Of a stretch of 5,461 nt of DNA, positions 1 to 5,461 are shown in pieces; position 1 is the stretch's first letter, and each line of letters starts with the position of its first letter. A program made the position numbers and the translations under genes. The DNA comes from Streptosporangiaceae bacterium (GTDB taxonomy: Bacteria; Actinomycetota; Actinomycetes; Streptosporangiales; Streptosporangiaceae). The notes beneath the pieces are model-generated. The model saw only the letters and a program-made list of their open reading frames with translations, ran no database searches and was not told the DNA's origin. The stretch lies in assembly GCA_030045215.1 (NCBI GenBank), contig JASIBJ010000336.1, forward strand, positions 1-5,461. Direction: 5' to 3'.

Positions 1-197
1 CCGGCGCCGGCGAGCCATGGCGCACGATCCTCCCGCGCGACGAGCACCTGGCGCTGCTGGCTGAGGCCGGGTGGACGGTCACGACCGTCACCGATTGTCC
101 ACCGGCAAGCGCCGGCGTGAGCCACGGCCGCCGGTCACTCTTCGTAATGGCGACGCCCGCCCGCACCGCTGACCCGCTGGCGGGCGCCGGGAGCTGA
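1..197 (+). CDS. Probable class I SAM-dependent methyltransferase, C-terminal end only (5' end outside the window)
   Basis: The reading frame is open from the left edge (first full codon at 3) to a TGA at 195-197, giving the last 64 residues. The segment begins GAGEPWRTILPRDEHLALLA, continues with an AEAGW motif, and ends in a hydrophobic strand, RRSLFVMATP, plus a short Ala/Gly tail. A Gly-Glu-Pro-Trp motif, then a 'lower the helix, AEAGW' segment and a final beta strand, is the usual C-terminus of actinobacterial methyltransferases of the leucine-carboxyl-methyltransferase-like (TIGR00027/Ppm1-type) group. That assignment comes from my memory of the family, not from a search. The SAM-binding motifs would lie outside the window, so neither catalytic competence nor substrate can be judged. 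No transcriptional link to the downstream genes is evident. Confidence 0.55.
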   Translation, partial: GAGEPWRTILPRDEHLALLAEAGWTVTTVTDCPPASAGVSHGRRSLFVMATPARTADPLAGAGS

Positions 198-202
198 AAC
201 CG

Positions 203-337
203 TCAGGCCGCGCGCACGGTCGCCACGCCCGCTGCGCCGAATTCCTCTGCTGAAAGCCGGACATAGGTGGCTCGCCAGGCGATCTGCACGCTTGCCCGGT
301 AGCTCCCGCTCGATGCCGTGGTGCTCGCACACGACAT
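203..337 (-). CDS. Possible small protein of 44 residues, function unknown
   Basis: On the minus strand an ATG (337-335) opens a 44-codon frame ending in TGA at 205-203. A GAGG sequence (plus-strand 341-344) sits only 3 nt upstream of the ATG, closer than the ideal Shine-Dalgarno spacing. By my count about 33 of 43 sense codons after the ATG end in G or C (77%), somewhat above the competing minus-strand frame over the same stretch. The product is Ser/Thr/Ala-rich at its N-terminus, then contains ASVQIAWRATYVRLSAEEFG and ends in an Ala/Val-rich tail. There is no signal peptide, membrane segment or family I recognise. It would be divergent from the gene at 428 and tail-to-tail with the methyltransferase, 5 nt apart. 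It could equally be a chance ORF in high-GC DNA. Confidence 0.3.
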   Translation of the reverse strand: MSCASTTASSGSYRASVQIAWRATYVRLSAEEFGAAGVATVRAA

Positions 338-427
338 TTTCCTCAGGACGGAGCGAGCCGGTCAGGTCGCGGAGGAACCTTTCCGCACTCCCGGCGAGCG
401 ACTACCGAGCGTGAGAAAGTATCCCGC

Positions 428-1048
428 ATGGATACTCACGTCATCGACTTCATCCCGTGGGGCCTTGACGCTACGTGGCCGACCCGGTGCTGGGTCGAGC
501 CCATCTTCGGCCGACGGAACGGACCTCCGAGGGGACTGCGGCTCGGCCACACGAGTGATACCGCGATGGTGCTCGTCTGCACGCATCCGCGAGCGCGGTT
601 CGATGCCGAGATCGCCAGCGGCGGCGCGGACCCGGTTCGCGAGCTGGCGTACGAGACGACCTACACCCTCATTAACCTCGTGCTGCACCAGATCCGCGTG
701 CCGGGAGAACGGCCGGACGGGCTCGTCAGCTCGCTGGTGCAGTTCGCCAGCCAGCAAGCAAACCGGCACCGTGAGTGGGCCACCACGCACTGGGGCCTGG
801 AAGCGGCGAGCATCATCGGGCTGGCCGGCTGGCAGTCAGGGTTCACGCTCGCCTACCCCGACAGCTACGTGATCGTTCACGCCTGCGGCATCGACAACGA
901 TGAGATCCGGTTGCAGCAAGTCACGGACTTCGGCCCGTACGAGCAGGGCGGCAATCCCTTCGATGTGGGCGCTATGCACTGGGAGCTGTGGCGCAGCGAG
1001 CCGGCGCTGGGTTACGAGGACCTCACCCGGGTGCTCGTCAGCGGTTAG
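428..1048 (+). CDS. Hypothetical protein, 206 residues, tryptophan-rich, no family recognised
   Basis: An ATG at 428 opens a 206-codon frame closed by TAG at 1046-1048. Upstream, GAGAAAG (413-419) is a weak Shine-Dalgarno about 8 nt from the start. I chose this frame over the overlapping ORFs because its codon use is the most G/C-biased at third positions and its protein composition is ordinary: mixed hydrophobic, acidic and basic residues rather than the Arg/Pro/Ser-rich strings of the shadow frames. It begins MDTHVIDFIPWGLDATW and contains eight Trp residues. Its central hydrophobic segments (around TLINLVLHQI and IIGLAGWQSG) look like core helices or strands of a soluble fold. There is no signal peptide, clear membrane span or metal-binding cluster. 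I do not recognise the family and assign no function. It converges on the HAD gene and has no codirectional neighbour close enough to suggest an operon. Confidence 0.75.
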   Translation: MDTHVIDFIPWGLDATWPTRCWVEPIFGRRNGPPRGLRLGHTSDTAMVLVCTHPRARFDAEIASGGADPVRELAYETTYTLINLVLHQIRVPGERPDGLVSSLVQFASQQANRHREWATTHWGLEAASIIGLAGWQSGFTLAYPDSYVIVHACGIDNDEIRLQQVTDFGPYEQGGNPFDVGAMHWELWRSEPALGYEDLTRVLVSG

Positions 1049-1121
1049 CCATCCGTCCCGGCCAGGACCCGGGCGCGGCTCGGTGTTAAGAGCCGGCGTC
1101 GACTCCTCCATGAACGCGGGT

Positions 1122-1137
1122 CCGCGGCAGACCGCGG
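1122..1137. terminator. Weak candidate hairpin terminator between convergent genes
   Basis: In the 124-nt gap between the stops of the convergent genes at 1048 and 1173, CCGCGG (1122-1127) pairs with CCGCGG (1132-1137) around a CAGA loop, and one T-G wobble pair can extend the stem. There is no T-tract on either side, so this would be the U-less hairpin type often reported for GC-rich actinobacteria. GC-rich palindromes are frequent by chance in such DNA. I see nothing else in this gap. Confidence 0.22.
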
Positions 1138-1172
1138 GATCACGGGCGAGACTGGACCGGACGGCTGGCTAG

Positions 1173-1964
1173 CTAGGCCTCGGCGGCACCGAGGATCGCC
1201 GCGACGACCGCGCCGGTGTCGGATAGGTCGGGGAGGACGACGTGGGCGCCGGCGTCGGCCAGCTGCCGGGCGCTGAACGACCCGGTGGCCACGGCGACCG
1301 CGCTCGCTCCGGTTGCAAGCGCCGCCCCGATGTCGTCGGGCGTGTCGCCGACGAGGATCGTGTCCCGGCCGGGAAACTCCCCGCCGTGCCGGGCCGCTGC
1401 ATTGCGCCGGGCCACATGCACCAGGTCGGCGCGAACGGCGCTCACGTCGCCGTAGGCGCCGATGCTGAGATCGACGTGCTCGGTCAGCTCGAGTGCGGTG
1501 AGCTTCGCCCTGGCGAGTTCGGGGAGGTTACCCGTGAGGAGCGACTGGATGACCTCGCCGCCCGGTCGCGCCGCCGCCATCGCGGCCAGCGCCTCGGCCG
1601 CGCCCGGCATGACGCGGCCGCGGCGGCGGACGTCGGTGGCGAGCTGGTCAGCGCGCGCCGACAAGAACGCCTGGAAGGGCAGCAGCTGCTGCAGCGGCTC
1701 GGGGACCCCCGCCAGGGTCAGCACCTCGAGCGCGATCGCGCTGTCCGTGCGCCCGGCGAAGGACCGCAGCGACCCCGGCAGCCGCAGGCCGTACATCTCA
1801 TCCAGCGCGGCCTCGTAGAGATCCCGGCCCACTCCGTCGGCCGCGAGCAGGGTGTAGTCGACGTCCCAAAGCACCAATAGCCGCACGCCGTGACCGTACC
1901 AGGACAACTCAGACGGGAACCCGCCAGCCGGCCCCGGCGGCGCCTGGCTCGCCGTTGTCCACAC
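1173..1964 (-). CDS. HAD-superfamily hydrolase (phosphatase-like)
   Basis: This 263-codon frame starts with GTG at 1964 and ends with TAG at 1175-1173. The HAD motifs are in order. Motif I is DVDYTL, with nucleophile D34 and acid/base D36. A helical cap follows (about 45-120). Motif II is LLTGN (T144), the motif III lysine is probably K154, and motif IV is GDTPDD (D207, D210/D211) for Mg2+ binding. The alpha-helical cap between motifs I and II fits the phosphoglycolate-phosphatase/beta-phosphoglucomutase-like branch, which removes phosphate from small cytosolic metabolites. The substrate cannot be inferred. The start is uncertain. AAGGAG (plus-strand 1984-1979) lies 14 nt from the GTG at 1964, which is long. 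A GTG at 1886-1884 (residue 27) would begin just before motif I, as is usual in this family, and would drop a Pro/Gly-rich lead-in, giving 237 residues. The gene is divergent from dnaG. Confidence 0.88.
   Translation of the reverse strand: MWTTASQAPPGPAGGFPSELSWYGHGVRLLVLWDVDYTLLAADGVGRDLYEAALDEMYGLRLPGSLRSFAGRTDSAIALEVLTLAGVPEPLQQLLPFQAFLSARADQLATDVRRRGRVMPGAAEALAAMAAARPGGEVIQSLLTGNLPELARAKLTALELTEHVDLSIGAYGDVSAVRADLVHVARRNAAARHGGEFPGRDTILVGDTPDDIGAALATGASAVAVATGSFSARQLADAGAHVVLPDLSDTGAVVAAILGAAEA
1955..1963 (+). promoter_or_regulatory. Putative DnaA box upstream of dnaG
   Basis: TTGTCCACA matches exactly the preferred DnaA box reported for GC-rich actinobacteria (Streptomyces and mycobacterial oriC; E. 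coli form TTATCCACA). Its 3' end is 80 bp before the dnaG ATG, and it overlaps the upstream GTG candidate of the divergent HAD gene. If the HAD gene starts at 1886 the box lies wholly in the intergenic region. It is a single box, with no clustered partner nearby, so a regulatory site or DnaA-titrating site is more plausible than an origin. Confidence 0.45.
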
Positions 1965-2001
1965 GCCCGCGCTTAGCGCTCCTTCCGGCTGCGGCCGGGA
2001 C

Positions 2002-2007
2002 TAGACT
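2002..2007 (+). promoter_or_regulatory. Candidate -10 element for dnaG
   Basis: TAGACT fits the TAnnnT core of principal-sigma -10 elements and would place transcription start near 2014, leaving a leader of about 30 nt that includes the ribosome binding site. At 17-18 bp upstream (around 1978-1984) I find no good match to TTGAC, so the call rests on the -10 element alone. Confidence 0.27.
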
Positions 2008-2031
2008 CGCGCCGAGCGGCAGCAAGCGAGC

Positions 2032-2038
2032 GGAGGGG
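2032..2038 (+). promoter_or_regulatory. Ribosome binding site of dnaG
   Basis: GGAGGGG ends 5 nt before the ATG at 2044 (GGAGG alone is 7 nt away). This strong Shine-Dalgarno supports that ATG as the dnaG start. The encoded protein then begins about 40 residues before the first zinc ligand, as expected for bacterial primases. Confidence 0.8.
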
Positions 2039-2043
2039 CAGAG

Positions 2044-4050
2044 ATGGCAGGCCGGATCCGCGACGAGGACATCGCACTCGTCCGCGAGCGCTCGGCTATC
2101 GAGGAGGTCGTCGGTGAGTACCTCCAGCTACGCAATGCGGGTGGCGGGTCACTGAAGGGTCTCTGCCCGTTTCATGATGAAAAGACGCCTTCGTTCAACG
2201 TCACTCCCGCTCGCGGCCTCTGGTACTGCTTCTCCTGCTCTGAGGGCGGGGACGTCATCAAGTTCGTGCAGAAGATCGACAACCTCGGGTTCGCTGAGGC
2301 GATCGAGCGGCTCGCGGCCAGGGCAGGCATCGAGCTGCGGTACGAGCAGGGCGGGCACGTGCCCGGCCAGGAGCAGTCCCGGCGTCGGCGGCTGCTCGCG
2401 GCCCACGCCGACGCGGCCGAGTTCTACGCCGAGCAGCTCGGCACCCCGGCGGCAGCGGAGGGGCGGGCGTTCCTGTCCTCGCGCGGATTCGAGCGGGCCG
2501 ATGCGCAGCGATTCGGCGTCGGCTACGCCCCGGCCGGCTGGGACAACCTGGTCCGCCATCTGCGGGGGCGCGGGTTCACCGAGGCGGAACTGCTGGCCGG
2601 CGGACTTGCCAGCCAGGGCAGGCGCGGGCTCATCGACAAGTTCCGCGGTCGGCTGATCTGGCCGATCGCAGACTTGACCGGCGATGTCATAGCCTTCGGC
2701 GCCCGCAAGCTCGCCGCCGATGACGACGGGCCCAAGTACCTGAACACGCCAGAGACCGTCTTGTTCAAGAAGAGCTCGGTGCTGTACGGGGCCAACCTGG
2801 CCAAGCGAGACATTGCTCAGCAACGGCAGGCGGTCCTGGTGGAGGGCTACACCGACGTGATGGCCTGCCACCTGGCCGGCATCACCACGGCTGTGGCCAC
2901 GAGCGGGACGTCGTTCGGCGAGGGACACATCACGATCCTGCGGCGGCTGCTCATGGACGACAGCCAATTCCGCGGCGAGGTCATCTTCACGTTCGACGGG
3001 GACGCGGCTGGCCAGCGCGCCGCGCTACGGGCCTTCTCGATGGAAGAGAAGTTCGTCACGCAGACGTTCGTGGCCGTCCAGCCGGACGGCCTCGACCCGT
3101 GCGACCTGCGGCTGAAGCAGGGTGACACGGCCGTGCGTGATCTGATCGCGCAGCGGGTGCCGCTGTATGAGTACGCGATTCGCAGCGCGATCGCCGAGCA
3201 CAACCTCGACACCGCGGAGGGACGGCTGGCGGCGCTCGATGCCGCGGCACCGATCGTCGGGCGGATCAAGGATCTCGGCTTGCGGCGGGTGTACGCGGTC
3301 TACCTGGATCGCTGGATCGGCATGATGAACGAGCAGTTCGTGCTCGACCGGATTCGCGACCGGGGCGCGCATCCCGCCGGGGCGCGGTCGGCGGGCGGCG
3401 GGCGTCCGCCTGGACACTCGCCGGCTTCCAACGGCAGCCCGGCCGGAGGCGATGTCGGTCGCCCGCCGGGACCCGCCGGCCAGAGGGGGCAGCCGGGCCA
3501 GCCGGTGTCTGCCCAGAACGGCCGGGCCGCGCCGGGAACCGGTCCTGCTTCGGCCCCGCACTACGACGAGAGCGATCCCGTGGTGAACATCGAACGGCAG
3601 GCGCTCAAGCTCGCGGTCCAGCGGCCGGCTCTCTGCGGCCCCGGCTTCGACGAACTCAGCGCCGACATATTCACGGCCCCCGCCCACGCGGCCGTGCGTG
3701 ACCTGATCGCTGCCTGCGGGGGAGTGACCGCGGTCCGGTCGGCGCGCGAGTGGGCCGAGCAGTTGCGCGTGGCGGCGCCGGATGACAACGCCCGCGACTT
3801 TGTCACCCGGCTCGCCGTCGAACCGCTTGAGGCGCCTGGCCTGTCGGCCGAGCCGGATGCGCGGTACGCCGAGGCGGTTCTGGCCAGGGTCGAGGAGCTG
3901 GCGGTGAGCCGCGAGATTGCCGAGACGAAGCGGCGCCTGCAGCGGCTCAGCCCGGTGACAGAGCCGGACTACAACCGGATGTTCGGTGACCTCGTGGCCC
4001 TTGAGCAGCGCAAGAAGGTCCTGTCCGAGCGGGCAGCCGGCGCACTCTAG
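2044..4050 (+). CDS. dnaG: DNA primase DnaG
   Basis: This 668-residue protein is the primase that synthesises RNA primers at the replication fork and is recruited by the replicative helicase DnaB. The N-terminal CHC2 zinc-binding domain has ligands C41, H44, C62 and C65 (CPFH and CFSC motifs). The RNA polymerase core carries RGRLIWPIAD (201-210) and the KYLNTPET..LFKKS...LYG motif (231-249). The TOPRIM domain has EGYTD with catalytic E267, the metal-binding FDGDAAG (D318, D320), and DPCD (351-354). The basal helical part runs to about 440. A Gly/Pro/Ala-rich, probably disordered linker (about 441-506) leads to the C-terminal helicase-interaction region (about 511-668). All key residues are present. 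My recollection is that actinobacterial homologues are about 620-650 residues, so the extra length is probably the linker. A strong Shine-Dalgarno precedes the ATG. A sigma gene follows in the same direction after 87 nt. Confidence 0.98.
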   Translation: MAGRIRDEDIALVRERSAIEEVVGEYLQLRNAGGGSLKGLCPFHDEKTPSFNVTPARGLWYCFSCSEGGDVIKFVQKIDNLGFAEAIERLAARAGIELRYEQGGHVPGQEQSRRRRLLAAHADAAEFYAEQLGTPAAAEGRAFLSSRGFERADAQRFGVGYAPAGWDNLVRHLRGRGFTEAELLAGGLASQGRRGLIDKFRGRLIWPIADLTGDVIAFGARKLAADDDGPKYLNTPETVLFKKSSVLYGANLAKRDIAQQRQAVLVEGYTDVMACHLAGITTAVATSGTSFGEGHITILRRLLMDDSQFRGEVIFTFDGDAAGQRAALRAFSMEEKFVTQTFVAVQPDGLDPCDLRLKQGDTAVRDLIAQRVPLYEYAIRSAIAEHNLDTAEGRLAALDAAAPIVGRIKDLGLRRVYAVYLDRWIGMMNEQFVLDRIRDRGAHPAGARSAGGGRPPGHSPASNGSPAGGDVGRPPGPAGQRGQPGQPVSAQNGRAAPGTGPASAPHYDESDPVVNIERQALKLAVQRPALCGPGFDELSADIFTAPAHAAVRDLIAACGGVTAVRSAREWAEQLRVAAPDDNARDFVTRLAVEPLEAPGLSAEPDARYAEAVLARVEELAVSREIAETKRRLQRLSPVTEPDYNRMFGDLVALEQRKKVLSERAAGAL

Positions 4051-4137
4051 GCACACGAGAGCACTAAAGCGCTACTAACGTTTTGGTGACAATATTGAGT
4101 CCGCTGATCGGCTGCATCCTGACGCACACTGGTCTGC
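4051..4137 (+). promoter_or_regulatory. AT-rich dnaG-sigma spacer, probable promoter region of the sigma gene
   Basis: Positions 4061-4100 have 16 G/C in 40 bases (40%), clearly lower than the flanking coding DNA. Palindromes AGCGCT (4068-4073), AACGTT (4077-4082) and AATATT (4091-4096) fall in it. Possible -35-like hexamers are GTGACA (4086-4091) and TTGAGT (4095-4100), but neither has a TAnnnT hexamer at normal spacing. CACACT (4125-4130) lies 7 nt before the ATG and could act as a -10 for a leaderless transcript. There is no recognisable Shine-Dalgarno before 4138 and no convincing terminator after dnaG, so readthrough from dnaG is also possible. Confidence 0.4.
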
Positions 4138-5289
4138 ATGAGCCTTACGGCCGCTCATCCCGTTGACCAGGTCGCTGATCTCGTCGCTCAGGCGCGAGAC
4201 CGCGGCGCAATCTCGATGGCCGAGCTGACCGCGGCGTTTGAGCGCTGCGATCTGTCCGCCGATGCCGTGGACGCAGTCCTGAAGCTGCTTGCGGATGAGG
4301 GTGTCGACGTCGTCGATACCCAGCCAGACCCCGAGGAGCTGCTGCCGCGGGCCGCCCAGGCCGAGGCCAGGCGAGCGGTCACCGGTGATCTTGTCCGGAT
4401 CTACCTACGCGAGATCGGCCGGGTGCCGCTGCTCACCGCTCACGAGGAAGTCGAGCTGGCCAAGTCGATTGAGGCTGGGCTGTTCGCCGACGAGATGATT
4501 CAGGCGGGTGTTCGGGCCGACGGCAAGGGGCCGCAACTCGGCGACCTCATGCTGGTGTCAGCCGACGGCGCGCGGGCCAAGCAGCGCCTGATCGAGGCGA
4601 ACCTGCGGCTCGTGGTGTCGATCGCCAAGCGCTACATCGGCCGCGGCCTGGGCTTCCTCGACCTGATCCAGGAGGGGAACCTCGGTCTGATCCGCGCGGT
4701 CGAGAAGTTCGACTACACCAAGGGCTACAAGTTCTCCACGTACGCCACCTGGTGGATCCGGCAGGCGATCACTCGCGCGATTGCCGACCAGGCGAGGACT
4801 ATCCGGATTCCCGTGCACATGGTTGAGACCATCAACAAGATGGCGCGCGTCCAGCGCCAGTTGCACCAGGACCTGGGCCGAGAGGCAACGCCGGACGAGA
4901 TCGCGGCCGAGATGGGCATGCATCCTGACCGCATCGTGGAGATCCAGCGGATAGCACAGGAGCCGGTATCTCTGCAGTCGCCGATCGGGGAGGAAGACTC
5001 CGATCTTGGCGACTTCATCGAGGACGCGGACGCGGTCGTGCCGATGGAGGCGGCCGCGTTCATCATGCTGCAGGACCAGCTTGAGCAGGTGCTTGACAAC
5101 CTCAGCGTGCGCGAGCAGCGCATCATCCAGCTGCGCTTCGGGCTGACCGACGGTCATCCGCGGACCCTTGAGGAGGTGGGCCGGGAGTTCGGCGTGACCA
5201 GGGAGCGGATCCGCCAGATCGAGTCGAAGACCCTGGCCAAGCTCCGCCACCCGAGTCGCGCGCAGATGCTCAGGGAGTACCTGGCCTAG
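4138..5289 (+). CDS. rpoD: RNA polymerase sigma-70 factor, group 1/2 (RpoD/HrdA-HrdB type)
   Basis: This 383-residue sigma factor directs RNA polymerase core enzyme to housekeeping-type promoters. A short region 1.1-like domain (about 8-62) comes first. Region 1.2 follows (about 82-113, [17 protein letters not shown]). Region 2 (about 147-217) contains [12 protein letters not shown], the [10 protein letters not shown] core-binding segment and the [17 protein letters not shown] melting and -10 recognition segment. Region 3 (about 226-302) contains [14 protein letters not shown] of the 3.2 finger. Region 4 (about 314-367) ends in the [13 protein letters not shown] recognition helix followed by LRHPSR. 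Region 4.2 resembles principal sigma factors more than SigB. The protein lacks the long charged N-terminal extension of HrdB or mycobacterial SigA, so it may be the sole principal factor or an HrdA-like paralogue. The symbol marks family, not proven essentiality. In-frame TGA at 4120-4122 excludes upstream ATG/GTG starts; no Shine-Dalgarno is visible. Confidence 0.93.
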   Translation: MSLTAAHPVDQVADLVAQARDRGAISMAELTAAFERCDLSADAVDAVLKLLADEGVDVVDTQPDPEELLPRAAQAEARRAVTGDLVRIYLREIGRVPLLTAHEEVELAKSIEAGLFADEMIQAGVRADGKGPQLGDLMLVSADGARAKQRLIEANLRLVVSIAKRYIGRGLGFLDLIQEGNLGLIRAVEKFDYTKGYKFSTYATWWIRQAITRAIADQARTIRIPVHMVETINKMARVQRQLHQDLGREATPDEIAAEMGMHPDRIVEIQRIAQEPVSLQSPIGEEDSDLGDFIEDADAVVPMEAAAFIMLQDQLEQVLDNLSVREQRIIQLRFGLTDGHPRTLEEVGREFGVTRERIRQIESKTLAKLRHPSRAQMLREYLA

Positions 5290-5344
5290 CGATCACGCGC
5301 CCGACCAGGAGAAGCTGCGCAGCGCGCGCGGTGGCGGATCCGGC

Positions 5345-5357
5345 GCCCGCTGCGGGC
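5345..5357. terminator. Weak candidate bidirectional hairpin terminator
   Basis: GCCCG (5345-5349) and CGGGC (5353-5357) form a 5-bp GC-only stem with a CTG loop in the 70-nt gap between the sigma gene stop and the stop of the convergent gene. There is no T-tract. A second palindrome, GCTGCGCAGC (5314-5323), lies nearer the sigma stop and could contribute. The convergent arrangement is the main argument. Confidence 0.27.
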
Positions 5358-5359
5358 CG

Positions 5360-5461
5360 TCAGCTCTTCGGCTGGCCCTGGTTGCTGTTGCCGCCGGTCG
5401 CGGCGTAGGAGCGACTCTTGCCGGGTTCGGCGCTCTTGCCGGGTTCGGCGCTCTTGCCGGG
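5360..5461 (-). CDS. Unidentified protein with C-terminal Pro-Gly-Lys-Ser-Ala-Glu repeats (3' end only)
   Basis: On the minus strand the frame is open from the right edge to a TGA at 5362-5360, giving the last 33 residues: two perfect PGKSAE units, a third PGKS, then RSYAATGGNSNQGQPKS at the terminus. Nearly all codons end in G or C, and the repeat period is 18 bp, so it stays in frame. The gene is convergent with the sigma gene, 70 nt between stop codons. The tail is hydrophilic, lysine-bearing and very probably disordered. Such tails occur on membrane proteins, nucleoid-associated proteins and secreted proteins alike, so the main domain, outside the window, cannot be guessed. Confidence 0.6.
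   Translation of the reverse strand, partial: PGKSAEPGKSAEPGKSRSYAATGGNSNQGQPKS
5415..5461. repeat. 18-bp direct tandem repeat, 2.6 copies, running off the window
   Basis: The unit ctcttgccgggttcggcg occurs at 5415-5432, again without mismatch at 5433-5450, and its first 11 bases recur at 5451-5461. It lies inside the minus-strand coding frame and encodes one Pro-Gly-Lys-Ser-Ala-Glu hexapeptide per unit. The array may continue beyond the window. Perfect identity between units suggests recent expansion by slippage or unequal recombination. Confidence 0.9.

Noticed and set aside
95..103. Second DnaA-box-like sequence, TTGTCCACC
   Set aside because: It differs from the consensus at the last base, lies inside the methyltransferase coding frame, and is nearly 2 kb from the dnaG site, so it is not good evidence of a cluster or origin.
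318..872. Plus-strand frame of 184 codons overlapping the gene at 428
   Set aside because: Its product is dominated by Arg, Ser, Thr and Pro with runs such as RTRFASWRTRRPTPS, typical of an out-of-frame reading. The 428 frame has better composition.
1242..1880. Plus-strand frame of 212 codons antisense to the HAD gene
   Set aside because: The minus strand has all four HAD motifs in order. The plus frame is Arg/Gly/His-rich without motifs.
2149..2967. Minus-strand open frame of 272 codons antisense to the dnaG 5' half
   Set aside because: It is the complement of the zinc-binding and TOPRIM-coding region, so its openness follows from the codon bias of dnaG.
3025..4056. Long minus-strand open frame (343 codons) antisense to the 3' half of dnaG
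   Set aside because: It is a typical GC-rich shadow. The plus strand carries an unmistakable primase, while this frame has Arg/Pro/Gly-rich composition and no recognisable motif.
4558..5250. Minus-strand open frame of 230 codons antisense to the sigma gene
   Set aside because: It is a shadow of the highly conserved sigma regions 2-4, with no independent start signal or motif.
5314..5330. GCTGCGCAGC palindrome followed by alternating CG (possible Z-DNA-like tract)
   Set aside because: Short alternating GC runs and palindromes are common by chance in such GC-rich DNA. It is mentioned only as a possible part of the terminator region.
1..5461. Search for CRISPR arrays, tRNA/rRNA genes, transposase genes, terminal inverted repeats and integration sites
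   Set aside because: None found. The only direct repeat is the coding 18-bp repeat at the right edge, and no cloverleaf or transposase motif is visible.

Overview
The window comes from a very GC-rich bacterium, almost certainly an actinobacterium. The support is the strong G/C bias at third codon positions, GTG and ATG starts, a dnaG whose sequence is of the actinobacterial type, and a sigma-70 factor whose regions 2 to 4 closely resemble HrdB/SigA-type principal sigma factors. No mobile element, CRISPR array, tRNA or rRNA gene is visible. The region reads as chromosomal housekeeping DNA flanked by accessory genes.

Layout. Positions 1-197 (+) hold the 3' end of a probable SAM-dependent methyltransferase gene. 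A possible 44-residue ORF (203-337, -) follows. Then comes an orphan, tryptophan-rich 206-residue protein of unknown function (428-1048, +). It converges on a HAD-superfamily phosphatase-like hydrolase (1173-1964, -). The HAD gene diverges from dnaG, the replicative primase (2044-4050, +). After an AT-rich 87-nt gap comes a group 1/group 2 sigma-70 factor (4138-5289, +). At the right edge the 3' end of an unidentified minus-strand gene (5360-5461) encodes a hexapeptide repeat, Pro-Gly-Lys-Ser-Ala-Glu.

How the genes fit together. dnaG followed by an RpoD-like sigma gene recalls the rpsU-dnaG-rpoD macromolecular synthesis operon of E. coli and the linkage of hrdA to dnaG in streptomycetes (recalled knowledge). 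Here the two genes are codirectional. The AT-rich gap and the lack of a Shine-Dalgarno before the sigma gene suggest it also has its own promoter, possibly giving a leaderless mRNA. A perfect actinobacterial-type DnaA box (TTGTCCACA) lies in the HAD/dnaG divergent region, 80 bp upstream of dnaG, so primase expression might respond to DnaA. I see no convincing previously undescribed multi-gene system. The items most worth a second look are the DnaA box, the sigma gene start, the orphan protein and the repeat-tailed protein.
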